A stretch of 64,000 nucleotides of DNA from Stromatinia cepivora (lineage: Eukaryota > Ascomycota > Leotiomycetes > Helotiales > Sclerotiniaceae), in contig RCTD01000008.1 of assembly GCA_014898415.1 (NCBI GenBank), positions 1,550,001 to 1,614,000 of the forward strand, in the 5' to 3' direction. The translations under genes and the position numbers were made by a program. Under the pieces are notes generated by a model, which was given only the letters and a program-made list of their open reading frames with translations, did no database searches and was not told where the DNA came from. This document shows positions 24,297 to 36,460 of this stretch, piece by piece; position 1 is the first letter of the stretch; every line of letters starts with the position of its first letter.

Positions 24297-24833
24297 ATGA
24301 GCAACACAGCGCGTATCCTCCCCATCCCTGTCGACAAAATCCAATACCACCGCAACATAATGTTCTGGTCCGGAACCCTCACCCTAACCATCGACCTAAC
24401 ACCCACCCCCCTTCAAACCCCCACCAAAATGAAAACCCTCGCTTCTATCCTACCCTCCTACACCCCATACACCCACACCATCAAACTCGCCATTCGACCC
24501 TCTGCCTACAGTTCCCTCTCAACCTTAGAATACACCAGCCACCTCTCCGACTTCAAACTCCTCATTTCACAAATTAACAAATTTGAAAAAGTACAGGAAC
24601 TTCACATGACACTCGTGATAGGCAAATGGGCGAATGATTTTTCGCAATTGAGGTTTTGTGCGGGGTTGTATAAGCTGCAGAAGATGAAATGGAGTTTGGG
24701 GTATAGGGTTGAGGGCGTGGAGGGGATGGGGTTGCAGGAGATTGAGCCGGACTGTTGTTTTATGAGGTGGTTGGTGCGGGTTTATTGGAGGGAGGTTGTG
24801 GGGGGCGGGGGGTTGGAGAGAATTGTTGAGTGA
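24297..24833 (+). CDS. hypothetical protein, member 2 of the local family
   Basis: This is a 178-aa single-exon frame with an ATG in a good fungal context (CCGCCATGAG). It lacks the Cys-rich N-terminus of the 22599-23291 protein but shares the rest. Shared parts are ILPSYTPYTHTIKLAIRP (compare LPNYSSWTGILEL), HLSDFKLLISQINKFEKVQE, and the core FSQLRFCAGLYKLQKMKWSL. The 3' end is unusually G-rich, giving a VVGGGGLERIVE tail. Single nucleotides are strongly skewed along the gene: C-rich in the first 250 bases, G-rich in the last 200. No known domain is recognised. Confidence 0.6.
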   Translation: MSNTARILPIPVDKIQYHRNIMFWSGTLTLTIDLTPTPLQTPTKMKTLASILPSYTPYTHTIKLAIRPSAYSSLSTLEYTSHLSDFKLLISQINKFEKVQELHMTLVIGKWANDFSQLRFCAGLYKLQKMKWSLGYRVEGVEGMGLQEIEPDCCFMRWLVRVYWREVVGGGGLERIVE

Positions 24834-25614
24834 GGGAGGGGGGATGAGAGATTGAGGATGGGTGGGGAGGGTTATCATACCTTTGTTTGGTGCTATGGAC
24901 AATGGGGGATTTTATGGACGCTCGAGTTAAAAAGACATTAGTAGTGATTGAGCGACGGTAGCAGTTTAGCATTTGGACCTACGGGCCAGGTATTGCAAAG
25001 GGTCAGAGATACAAACAATTAATACCACTTCCAGCAATTCAACCATCATTTTATGAATTCTACTGTAATGTGTACATGCCGCATTGTGAATCCATCCTCT
25101 TGCATGCATACTTATTCCATCTACTATCAAGTATGCTAGAAGTTCTTTCATCTCACAAGTGAAGCCGACTAAGGAGATATTTATGACAGAGCAAACAGAA
25201 AAGAAAAGTTAATCTACTTTGTTGTATACTAATTAGCTTTCCACCCTTTTACTCTAATTTACTGCAGTGCGAGGTCTAGAATGACGTAGCCTCGAATACT
25301 TGCACTAAGTTTTTAGTTTTCATTTAGCCAAAGTGACGGAAACTTAAGATGAGATGGTTTTCTATCATGATATAAACACATAGACTCAGAGCTGAATCAT
25401 ACACTCAACACTGTACCATATCCATACGAATTTGTTAAAAAGGCTTTAAAATACTGCAGCACGCTAATAAATATCTGCTGTTTCCTCAAAACTTCATCAA
25501 TCCATGATCTTGAAGATTCTTTTTAATAATAAAAAAAACAATCGCTAAGTCCCATCACTCCATCCAACCCAATAACCCCTTCACAAAACCACCTCTCCCG
25601 TCCATCCCCCCTAC

Positions 25615-26190
25615 CTATACCAAGCCCCTCAAATCCCCCCCCAAAAACTCCCTCTTCCAAACCCCCAAAAGTTTCCCAATAACATGCTCGCTCGGCGAAA
25701 CCACCACCGGCAAATCCCCCCTCACCACATACGAAAAGCGCCAATGCAACCCCTGCCTCAATCCATACATAGCAGCCGCAAGTTTCATCTGCGAAAAATT
25801 GTATTTATCAAGAAGTGTTCTAACGCGAATTTGTTGGAGTTTCTTGAATTTATTTAATTCCTTTACGATGGAATTCATATCTTTGATATGAGTGAGGTAG
25901 AGGTTGTGGGTTTCTTTGGAAGGGATGTCAGCGTGGATGCTGAGTTGGATGATTTTTGCCCATGGGGCGTAGTCGGGGAGGATTTTGAGGAGGGATTCTA
26001 TGGAGTGTGATTTTGAGGATTCGGACTCGGATTCGGACTCGGATTCGGATTTGGAGACGCAGTAGTCGATAGTGATGGTGAGGATGTTACCCGTGAGAAC
26101 CATTCCTGGGTGAGTTTCGATTTCTGAAGGTTCTTTAGGGATGACTTCAATGGGCTTTGCTGGAGGAGCACGTCTGTTTTTACTTCCCAT
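25615..26190 (-). CDS. hypothetical protein, member 3 of the local family
   Basis: This is a 191-aa frame with its ATG at 26190-26188. Near residue 46 there is a Ser-Glu dipeptide run of about six units (26020-26055), coded by a GATTCGGACTCG-like microsatellite. The family region follows: LLKILPDYAPWAKIIQLSIH, IPSKETHNLYLTHIKDMNSI, LNKFKKLQQIR, then NFSQMKLAAAMYGLRQGLHW. It is closest in layout to the 24297-24833 protein, to which it is convergent. It shows the same nucleotide skew (C-rich end, G-rich middle on the plus strand). The function is unknown. Confidence 0.62.
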   Translation of the reverse strand: MGSKNRRAPPAKPIEVIPKEPSEIETHPGMVLTGNILTITIDYCVSKSESESESESESSKSHSIESLLKILPDYAPWAKIIQLSIHADIPSKETHNLYLTHIKDMNSIVKELNKFKKLQQIRVRTLLDKYNFSQMKLAAAMYGLRQGLHWRFSYVVRGDLPVVVSPSEHVIGKLLGVWKREFLGGDLRGLV

Positions 26191-27503
26191 GATGACGAGA
26201 TTGTAAATTTGATGTTTCTATTGATGAAGAAGGTATTGTAAGTGCTGTGTTGCTTGATGTATAAGAAGCGACCTTGAGTATTTGGATAACTAACTGGTTG
26301 TTATTATGATTGTATTTGTTGACGAATTGATGGTCAATTATCGAAGAGTGGTGATCTAGAAGATGGAGATGATGTTGCGAGATGAATGAAGGAAGCAGAA
26401 TATAACAGTCCAGGAGGAGTTCTTTTATAATAATATAAGATGGTTCTTACTACAGCTCACTTGAGAGACTGTTGTTTCTAATGAATTCATCTCAATTGCA
26501 GCCATACAGTATATAATAATTCACCAGAAAGGAGGCCCCCAATCAAAATAGTACGGCAATTAACAGCCCGAATAAATTTGAGTGAGCCAATATCCCGACA
26601 AACACTTGTCCGTTGTTTTCAGCCTCCCTGAATCTTACGATTTTTTTCATTGCGCGAGACATTAATGCAAGAGGGCCTCATGAGCTTCGGTCAGAAGTGT
26701 GTATACGGACATACCTCAGTGCGGAAGATGGCGATCCTGCATGGGGAGAAAAAGTAGTGCAGTGGAGCAATGAGAAATAAATCTAGTACGAAATCCAAAG
26801 AAACGTCATTTGAGGACATGATGCCAAGGGGGCAAATCCGCAAATTCCTAGCTATTTTTGATTGACCTGATACTGCCATTCAGCTCCTCTCACGTATGAT
26901 TAAACCATGTATCGACCATGATTCCAGAAGCGCTGAGCTTTCTAACATAATTTTAGGCAATTCCAGGCCTTATTGGAAGCAAGGTACATAAAACCACACA
27001 TATTGCATCCGTGAAAACTCGTCATCAGACTCCTGTACACAGCTAATATCTCATCACCCTAGGGAATCGCGTGGGTCCGGAGGAAAGGAGTCTGGAGGGC
27101 CTCCAAAAGTGGAGTCGGTGATTGAGGTTTGAGTTTTTTATACAAATCCGGCCAACAGTCATCGCCGAAATACGAAAAATTTATACATCAAAAAATACGA
27201 CGATGAATTTACGAATGAAGTTAAGGAAAAATAATATTAAATAGGAGTTGATTTTCTCTCCCTCCCCTTTCACTCCACTCCGCTTCCCGCCCACAATCCT
27301 TGGCGAAAAAAAGTCCCCACCAAGTCCACTATCAAATCAGAAAAGCATTAACCCTATAAAATTTTCTCCTACTCCACACTCACCTAAATTTTTCTTCACC
27401 TTTCTATCACCCAATTTTCTAGCATTGAAATCATTCATCCTAATGAAAAATAACGAAAGAGTAAAAGAAAGAACCCGAAAAACTCAAAAAAACAAAAGAT
27501 ATG
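26191..27503. other. intergenic, no gene seen
   Basis: No open frame here has recognisable content. The last 250 bases before the tRNA are pyrimidine-rich then A-rich (27250-27500). Confidence 0.5.
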
Positions 27504-27615
27504 TGATGAGAGTGGGATTCGAACCCACGCCTATTACTAGACCAGGAGATTGTGATAATCTTGTGTTAAGCTATAACCTTAACCTGGCGCCTTAGACCAA
27601 CTCGGCCATCTCACC
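27504..27615 (-). tRNA. tRNA-Leu (anticodon AAG), with intron
   Basis: The complement folds as a class II tRNA. The 5' strand GGTGAGA (27615-27609) pairs with TCTCATC (27511-27505), with one G-T pair. The D-arm contains GCCGAGTTGGTCTAAGGC, the anticodon stem is CCAGG/CCTGG, and the long variable arm is followed by a T-arm with GTGGG-TTCGAAT-CCCAC. The anticodon AAG lies at 27580-27578. A 29-nt intron (27576-27548) sits after position 37, the canonical place, and contains CTTAA complementary to the anticodon loop. The discriminator base is A (complement of 27504). It decodes CUU leucine codons. Confidence 0.92.
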
Positions 27616-28207
27616 TTATGCTTGTTTTGATGCATGTGGATGTCTGGGAAGGGGTTACCAAGGTGAGTCCAAGGGGTTGTAAGGTCTTGGATGAAAGGGC
27701 TCATGTAGGCACTTATCTAGACACGTCTATTGACAACAATCGTCCATCCAATAGATAATGCTCTCATGGCAGTTGCACCACTCAAACACTTCTGGAGCGT
27801 GGAGCGTTGCCGCTTGCGTTGAGATGCAAGAAATATCACTCACATGCTGATCATAGGTAGTGGGAAGCAGACATTTGGAAACCAAGACGGCTGCTGACCG
27901 GATTCTAGTTGGGATAGGTAGGCTCTACTGACGTTCACTTGTTACTATCGGCGGACAAACACTTGATACCATATCAAACATCTCAGCAAGTGAGTGTACA
28001 AGCAATACTGATAGCAACCACAGTGTGACAGATGCAGAACAATCATCGTATTCCCGACATCAAGAATGCGCAGGCATTCTTCAATCACTGAAGGGTACTT
28101 CACTTCAAAGCCCAAAAGAGACTGCATCACTACTAGATGGAGATTTTTTGGTAGGAATGGATTTTTTGGGGACCTACATGACCATACAAAACCAACCAAT
28201 TCAGCTT
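27616..28207. other. intergenic, no gene seen
   Basis: Open frames of 60-90 codons at the right edge are shadows of the pseudogene at 28208-29245. Nothing else is recognisable. Confidence 0.5.
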
Positions 28208-29245
28208 TCAATTTAATTCAACCTTACCTGCTACCAAATTACTCCAGTCATGTTCCACAACACTCTCAATATTAGGAATAGGACCCATTGGTGTAATGGC
28301 CTTTGGATTAATATCCAGTTGGCTCTTCGTGTACTGACTATCGTTAGACACGAATCATCCTAGACGTTATGGACTGCTCACATTCTCCTTAATATGTTTG
28401 AAATCAGTAGTTTCCTTGAATCCATTTACCTCCTAATACAAATGCTTCAACCAAGCATTCAAGATCGGATAATCATGACGAATCGTTCCAAGGTTACATT
28501 TGAAATGTTGCACATACACGGCATCGAAGCGACAAATTGTTGGATACAACCTGAAATCCAATTCTGACATTTCTGATCCCAAAACATATGGACCTCCATT
28601 TTGCTTGATGATCTCTTCGATTTTATTGAGGGCTTTGAATAATGGCACAACATTTCTGTCATGTTTCTTGATCCGGCGCAAATCCAGTCTTGTACACTCC
28701 GATATTGATATCTCTTTGCATCCATTCTCCTATTTCGTTGATTTCTTTGGCCAAATTCCCAGGATAGAAATCCAATTGCTTGTATTCATCATCCAATAAA
28801 CTGTCAAATCCAGGATTCAGATTCCGCAGGATCTCCGAGCTTTCATTGCAAACGATCTGATTTGTCTTTTTGTCCCATCGTGAATCTCTCGCCATAATCT
28901 TTCTGGGCCCGGAAGTATATATCATGAAGGTATTCGGAGTGGAAGAGATGATCTTCAGTTGCGCCGGGGTATGGATCCTTTTCTGTTGCGAATTTCCAAC
29001 CAGGCCAGCCTTTGTCATTGCCTTTGGGATAGGGTTTCGCGGTGGATATTGGGAGAATGGGAGTGAGGCCTTTGAGGTGTCGAATTAGGTTGGCTCGGTG
29101 GGCAAATGGGCAAAAGAGTCCTATTTGAGCGAACACTTGTCAGAACAATTGGCAGTTAGGATTTGAGGAATGATATGCCAATGTATGAGTGGTATCGATC
29201 CTTTTCATCTCTTGGGGGAGATTGTCCTCTCACAGCTGAGGACAT
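28208..29245 (-). pseudogene. broken ECM4-type glutathione transferase (S-glutathionyl-hydroquinone reductase-like)
   Basis: Pieces in several minus frames together cover an omega/Xi-class GST of the yeast ECM4/GTO type. In order they are a DEKDRYHSYIG start, then LFCPFAHRANLIRHLKGL with the catalytic Cys of the CPWAHR motif, a NESSEILRNLNPGFDSLL segment, a FKCNLGTIRHDYPILNAWLK segment and a YTKSQLDINPKAITPMGP end. Two introns can be placed: 29178-29121 (GC donor, AG acceptor, CTGAC branch) and 28381-28334 (GTGAGC...CTAAC...CAG). Three lesions kill it. About 11 nt, coding for the VPVL of the GSH-binding TVPVLWD motif, are missing near 28873. There is a 2-nt deletion or equivalent frameshift near 28682. 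A Trp codon has become TAG at 28433-28435. The start is uncertain. No retained function is likely. Confidence 0.82.
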
Positions 29246-29947
29246 TTCAAAGTGCTGTTTGTTAATGGATTGTCGAATACTTCGTAGAATGAGTACTGTT
29301 ATCTGGTGAGTTTAATCGTAAAGTCGAAAGAGTTCGCTGTCACATCTTGTAACTTCTTGACAGAACATAGCATCTCTATCTCTTGTGCGGGGTATGCAGA
29401 TGTAGAGATTCATTCATTTCATACCTCCTTACCTACCTATTCCCCAATCAATTGGAACGAAAGCATTACTCATGAGATTGATTATGATATTATAAATATT
29501 ATCCAATACATCTTGAAGTTGCCAGCCATGAACAATCATGTAACCTTATAAGGTTTATGTATCCTCATTGGCTTATCGTCAAAATTTGTGGGGCAAATAG
29601 GATTGATTGTAAGCAATATGATTCGGGAAGTCGGAGGCAACGATATCTATCACCCTCACCTACAAAAGAAATATATTTTTCAAGATAACAACATCTATCA
29701 TACATCAGGCTACCAAATAATTATCATCGAGTATTTTAAAACCAACTTCAAAACATAAGTACTTCATCCTTCATCAAAATCCTTGCTCGTATCGCCCATT
29801 CACGATTATTAACATATCCCACTCCTTGTCATCAACGCGGTTGCCTACGGATACACCGCTTCATATAAAAATCACATCCAGATCCTCATATATCTACAAA
29901 CAATTCCAAATGAGTAGGGGATTTTATCATCAAATATAGGTGGACGG

Positions 29948-32900
29948 ATGGATTCTTATATCAATCAGCTGTCTTATGCGGCTCCTACACTCATTGGACT
30001 ATTCACCATACCAACTGCATGGAGATTTGCTAGAAACTTCAAGTCACCCAAACTGACCAATCATGAAGCTCTCTATGAAGACAAAGATGGGGTGGCTACG
30101 GAAGAATCCATGGCAAAATACTCCACCAAACTTCAATTCGTGATTATCTTCACTTCTCTAATTGTGGGACTTCTGGTATCATTTGGATCGGCTGTTTTTG
30201 CTACTGTTGAGAAGAATGAGGGGTTCTCGCATTTATGTTTGATGCAACTTTGGTTATTATTCGTATCTTGGGTAAGCTTAGTCTATTGAAAGATTACAAA
30301 GTCAGCCTTATACTAACAATTATTAGATTCTTACGTTCGTTCAGATATTGGAAACTTCAAGAGAAATTCATCCTGTATTAAAATTTCAGAAAGGAATATT
30401 TAATTCCGTATCATGTATTTTGATAGCTGTTCTCGCATGTCTCGTGCTATCGGGTCCTCTTCCAGATCAAGCCCCTGTTCACCTCGCATCGGTCATTCTC
30501 ACAGCCTTCCAAATCATTGCTGCTGCTTTCAGCGCTGCGACATTCTACTTCGTCGAGCGCCGTCCTGATGTGTTTACCCCTGATGGAAACGTTGTGGAGA
30601 GACAATTCAAGAAATCGTTATGGAATAGATATGCCTTCAATTGGAGCACTGAGCTCCTTGATATCGCCTCGGAAAAATTAATTGAGGTATCGGATCTCCC
30701 TGCTATGGATGGACATGTCCGTTCGAAAGATGTTAGAGACTCTTTCAAATCAATAGTATTGAAGTCAACAGTTCCATTGTGGCTCCAAGTTTTCTGGGCA
30801 TATCGTAAAGCCATATTTACTCAATGGGTGTTGGTCATGATTTCGTCTGTCATCGACGCTGCGCCACAGTTTGCTGTGTTAAAACTACTTCAATATCTCG
30901 AAGCTCGTCAAGGATTTGACGCCATTGATCCTCAAGCTTGGGTCTGGGTGTTTGGTCTTTTCGCAGCTACAATTGCTGAGACCTTGATGGACAATCGAAT
31001 TAATTGGTTGATGTGGTCCGATCTTGCAATTCCAATTAGGTCAACTCTTACATCACTAATATTTGAAAAGATGATGAAGATGAAGGATTGCAAGGAGCCT
31101 CCGAAGCCAGAAGAGAAGGACGCAGCAACAGACAAGACAAAAGATGTACCTAAGACTGATGATGCACCTAAGGCCGATGGGAATGCAAACTCAAATGGTA
31201 CGGCGAAGGCAGATGCATCAAATGGCCATGGACCTCATGCGCCACAAGCTAAGAAAGGGAAGGATGCGGACGCAAAGAAGAAGCTCGAGACCGACAAGGA
31301 CATTGTCAATATGTTTGCCGTGGATGCAAATCAAGTCGGTGTTTTTGGCGCTGTCAATCAGTTCTACATTTTATTTTTCTGCAAGTTCCTTGTTTCGGTT
31401 GTCTTTTTGTGGCTCTTAGTTGGTTGGGAGTCAACGGCTGCCGGGTAAGTTTTGCAGTTTTTCACATCTAATCCTCCACCTCGACCTCAATCCGAGATTT
31501 TTCTTTTTTTTTCTTTTTGTGAAATACATCCTTTTTTAACATCTTTTGATTTTTTTATTTTTCTTCTAAATCTACTTTTGATGGCCACTTACTGACTTTT
31601 TCGATCTATAACAGTATGCTAGCAATCATAGGTATGGCACCAATAAATCAAGCCCTTGCAAAGAGATATGGAGGTTTTCAAAGAGAATTGATGAAGGCTC
31701 GAGATAAGAAGACTACTATTGTCACCGAGGCACTTAATGGTATCCGACAAATCAAGTTCTCCGCCAACGAAACTCAATGGAGCAAAAAGATATTCGAAGC
31801 TCGTGAAGAAGAAATTGGGAAACTTTGGAAGACTAAGATCAACAACTTGTATATGATGGTTGGATCAAATGTGGCTCCGGTGCTTCTAACTGTCTTGGCT
31901 CTGGCTACGTACTCTTATATTCACGGAGACTTATTACCATCGGTCGCATTTACAGCATTGGTATGTTACTTATTTTCTTCTTCTACCATCCGATTCCTGA
32001 ATTTCTTTACATGCTCAAAGATATGGCAAATTTGATTTCGCCCCACCTCAATACTGATTGTCCAACACGAACTTAAGAAATGATTCGGCTGACTTGCCTC
32101 TTAAAAATAGGGCGTATTCATGCAACTTGAAGGTGTCCTAGGAATGGTTCCATTTCTATTTATGATGGGGATGAATGCCAAAGTAAGTTGCGATCGAATC
32201 GATTCTTTTCTCCAGTCCCCGGAAAAACCAGAGAATACATACCCTGGTGATTCCATTACCTTCGACAATGTGTCCGTCAGCTTTCCATCAAAATCCAAGA
32301 TTTCGGAAGAGGAAGACAGATTTATCCTTAGAGATCTTACTCTTCATTTTCCCAACAATGCTCTGAGTGTTATTTCGGGACCTACAGGGTCTGGCAAGTC
32401 GCTTCTTCTCTCGGCCATATTAGGTGAAGTTGAGGTTCTATCTGGTAATATTACTGTACCTCGACCACCCCAAGCCGATGAGCGACACGATAGCAAAGCC
32501 ACAGCTGTAGATTGGGTCCTACCTTCCGCCGTAGCCTTTGTTTCCCAAACTCCATGGATCGAAAATGCTACCATCAAAGACAATATCCTATTCGGTTTGC
32601 CCTTCGACTCTACACGATATCAAAAAGTACTTGACGCATGTGCCCTTACAAAAGATCTTCACATATTTGATGACGGCGACTTGACAGAAGTTGGCGCTCA
32701 AGGTATAAGCTTAAGTGGTGGTCAAAAGTGGCGTTTGACTTTAGCAAGAGCTTTCTACTCTCGTGCTGGAATATTGATACTCGATGACGTCTTCTCGGCT
32801 CTTGATGCACACGTTGGGAAAGAGATCTATGATAATGCCCTCATGGGAGAGTTATCCCAAGGACGCACGCGCATCCTAGTAACACACCACGTGTCATTGT

Positions 32901-35217
32901 GTCTTCCACGTGCTAGTTACGCCGTTCAGCTCTCGAAGAATGGAGGACTCGAACATGCCGGTTCTATTGATGAGCTCAAAAAGACAGGAAATTTCGATGA
33001 AATCATCAAAGCAGAGCAAGTTGCGGGAGTAGCAGATGAGGAGGGGGCGAATGCATCCGAGGCAAATAGTGATAAGAAACCATCCGATGAACCAGCCTCC
33101 AAGCCTAAAAAACTTGTCGAAGAAGAGAAACGGGAAACTGGAAGTGTGAAAGCAAGCGTCTATACGAAATATCTCATGGCGACTGGCGGCATTCCTTTCT
33201 GGGGACTGGTAATCATTTTTTACTTGATCGCGGAAGCTCTAGTAATAGGAAGGTCCTGGTGGATCAAGATATGGACATCCTCCTATGAACACTCTGAGAT
33301 GAACTTGTCCAGTTTCAATTCTACTCATCTGCCTTACATGACTTCCATGCAACAGCAGCTTCAACCATCAGTTTTCGTCTCAAAATTGAACAACCCATTC
33401 TCAAAAGACCATACCTTGGGCTACTATCTGTTGGGCTATGTCCTGATTTCGACTGTTTCTGTTTTTGTCGCCACTGCTAGATATTACTTCATTTACCATG
33501 GATCTCTATCTGCTTCTAGGAATGTCTTTAAGGAGATGACGAATATCGTACTTCGTACTCCTTTGAGATGGTTGGATACTGTTCCTACAGGACGGATTTT
33601 GAATCGTTTCACTGCAGATTTTACTTCCATGGATTCGCAACTCTCCACAAATTTTGCTCAAACCGCCTCTTCATTCCTTGAAATCATAGGAATCATGGTA
33701 TCTGCGTGAGTTGATTGTCATATTCTATTAATTGCACCGCTAACTAAACTCTAGATTCTTTGTATCTCCATATATCATTATCATTGCAGTGATCCTACTA
33801 GGCATTTGTACTTATATTGCTCTCCTTTATATTAAAGGTGCACGCTCTTTCAAACGCCTCGAATCAATCCAAAAGTCCCCCATGATTTCACACTTTGGAT
33901 CAGCTCTTGCGGGTTTAAGTACCATCCGTGCATTTTCAAATGCACAGGTTTTTGAAGCCAAGATGCATGAATTGGTAGACTCATTCGCAAAAACGACTTG
34001 GCATGTTTGGATGTTTAATCGATGGTTCGGACTTCGTATGGCATTGGTTGGTTCGTTCTTCTCGTCGTGTGTGGCTGCATTTATTGTCTCCACTCATGGT
34101 GTTGATGCGTCACTGGCTGGGTTTGCGCTTGCATTTGCATTGAGTTATAGACGGGCTGTTATTTATACTATTAGATTGCTTGCTTCAACAGAGCTCGACA
34201 TGAATGCTGCTGAAAGAATTTTCGAGTATACACAATTAGAGATGGAACCTCAGGGCGGAACAGATAATATTCGCGCTTCGTGGCCAGAAGAAGGTAAAAT
34301 AGAAGTAACAGACTTAGAAGTTGGGTATGCCGAAGGATTACCGGCAATTTTGAAAGGATTGACTTTCTCTGTGGATAAAAATCAAAGGGTTGGAATTGTT
34401 GGAAGGACAGGTGCTGGTGAGTAGAACTCTAAGGTTTTACTTGTACAACTCTAATAATATCCTAGGAAAATCAACACTATCCCTTGCTCTTTTCCGTTTC
34501 TTGGAGGCCCGAGCTGGTACCATCATGATCGACGGAGTCGATGTCTCTACTCTCAAACTCCACGATCTCCGAACCCGACTCTCAATCATACCCCAAGATC
34601 CTGTCCTCTTCTCTGGCACCATTCGCTCCAACTTGGATCCCTTCGACGAGTTCTCCGATCAACAATTAAAAGAAGCCCTCCAACGCGTCCACCTCATCCC
34701 CTCCGCGGATAGCACTCCCGCGCCCGAACTCGAAACTCCAGCGGAATCATCCACCGCCGCATCAAGCAGCTCCACGAGCGCCACTGTCACAGAATCCCCC
34801 ACCAAAGAAAACACAAACATATTCTTGAACCTCACATCCTCAATTTCCTCCGCCGGTGTGAACCTTTCCCAAGGCCAGAAACAACTTCTCTGCCTCGCAC
34901 GCGCTATCCTCTCACGGCCAAAAGTTCTCCTTCTCGACGAAGCTACATCTGCTGTTGATATGACAACTGATACATTAATCCAACGCAGTATCCGTGAGGA
35001 ATTCGCAAATACAACTTTATTAGTTGTAGCGCATCGATTAAGTACAGTAGCTGATTTCGATCGCATATTAGTTATGCGTGATGGAGTAGCGGCTGAGTTT
35101 GGTAGTCCGAAAGAGTTGTTGGAGATAGAGGATGGAGTTTTTAGGGGGATGGTGGCGCAGAGTGGGGAGAGTGAGGTGTTGGAGAAGAGTATAAGGGGGG
35201 GTTGTAGTTTTGTTTAA
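29948..35217 (+). CDS. ABCC (MRP-type) ABC transporter
   Basis: I place six exons: 29948-30271, 30327-31444, 31615-31960, 32111-33705, 33755-34416 and 34466-35217. All junctions keep frame and give 1598 aa, the usual size of full fungal MRP pumps. The N-terminus has about five membrane segments (a TMD0), then a first TMD with a Lys/Asp-rich cytosolic insert (about residues 360-440). NBD1 has Walker A GPTGSGKS (about 578), signature LSGGQK (about 689) and Walker B ILILDDV. TMD2 follows, and then NBD2 with GRTGAGKS (about 1344, split by intron 5), LSQGQK (about 1482), LLLDEA and the H-loop VVAHR. NBD1 has Asp where the catalytic Glu would stand, as is usual in ABCC proteins. A Ser/Thr/Pro-rich insert precedes the NBD2 signature. 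It probably exports conjugates or toxicants across the plasma or vacuolar membrane; the substrate is unknown. It is next to a broken GST-like gene and a broken MFS gene, so this was perhaps once a detoxification neighbourhood. Confidence 0.9.
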
Positions 35218-35394
35218 GGGTTGAAAGGGAAGGAGAAGTGGAAGTGGGGAGGTTTGTTTTGGGAGGGACTAATGGAGGTAGATAATTTCGATCCTGTTGT
35301 TTTAATTAGACTTACTTAGACATACACAAACATGCTTTGCGTTTCTCATAGTCGTGCTGTTTCTATTTGACGTGTGATGGATTCTCATCCACTT

Positions 35395-35520
35395 TCAGTT
35401 CGATTTCGGTACGATTTCGGTACGATTTCGATAGGCATGCTTTCGATTTGGATTCGGTATGCTTTCGATTTGGATTCGGTATGTTTTCGATTCGGATTCG
35501 GTAGGTATACTTTCGATGCA
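35395..35520. repeat. tandem repeats, 11-bp and 22-bp units
   Basis: About three 11-bp units (CGATTTCGGTA, 35400-35431) are followed by three near-identical 22-bp units (35437-35502). The 22-bp units are built from TTCGATTTGGATTCGGT; the third differs by a few transitions. They lie just 3' of the ABC transporter gene. Confidence 0.75.
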
Positions 35521-36309
35521 ATGAGTAGGGGATATTGATGCCTTCCTTTTTGGATCGACGTCCTCGTCGATTTCAATGATCCTATAGGTTCGATAAATAA
35601 TAAGGGGGGGATTTCAATTTGCTTTTTTTTTGAAATTTGAAATATAAGATATATTATATCCATCAATATATAGATTCAAATTTGTATCAAATGATATCTC
35701 CAATATAAATACTATTTCATCTTCAACTAATACACTAACTTTCCAATATGGATTCGATTGTTTGCAATTAATTTTCATTAATGATTTTTCTAGAATCATA
35801 TAAGGATTAGTTTCACTCCTTTTTTTGGAAGAGACCTGATATTCTATCAAAAGGAAGAAACTTCAAGTATTCCGCCAGAATTCTATTTGAAACAAAAATG
35901 CAATTATTATTATATATGAATCCATTCATTATACTCTTCAAAAATAATATCAAAAACTTTATCATTATCATTATCACATATAAATCCATTCATTATACTC
36001 CTCAAAAATAGTACCAAAGGTTTCATTATAATCTTAACTTCAATATCTTCAATTTTAATATCTTCAACTTTTATATTCAAAATTCTTCAATTTTCTGATG
36101 GGGTCCCGAAGGTTCTTCATATACTTTTCGTTTTTTGGTTCTTTTGTTTAAATGATTTATATGATTTAAGGATTCGCTTTCGAATTTCGTAAAATAGGGT
36201 AGGGTTCGGTTCGTATATCATATTCATATCTTTCGAATAAATCTTTTCAATTCCTTTTTTTGTTTTCTTGATTTTCTTGATTCGAAGGTTTTTCGTAGTA
36301 TTTTTGGTA

Positions 36310-36460
36310 GGTTTTCGACAATATTCCGAAGGGTTTTCGAAGGCTTATTTCGAGGTCAAATTCGTATGTGTTTTGAAGGTAAATTTCGAAGGGTTTTCGA
36401 TAATATTCTGAAGGGTTTTCGATAATATTCCGAAGGGTTTTCGATAAGGTTCGAAGGCTT
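36310..36460. repeat. 22-bp tandem repeat (GAAGGGTTTTCGATAATATT unit)
   Basis: Units run at 36388-36409 and 36410-36431, with a partial third from 36432. An older, more diverged copy lies at about 36312-36345. The apparent 74-codon frame on the minus strand here is just the repeat translated. Confidence 0.75.

Noticed and set aside
27248..27595. 115-codon plus-strand frame
   Set aside because: Its 3' part runs through the antisense of the tRNA-Leu gene, and the rest is Pro/Ser/Phe low complexity from pyrimidine-rich DNA.
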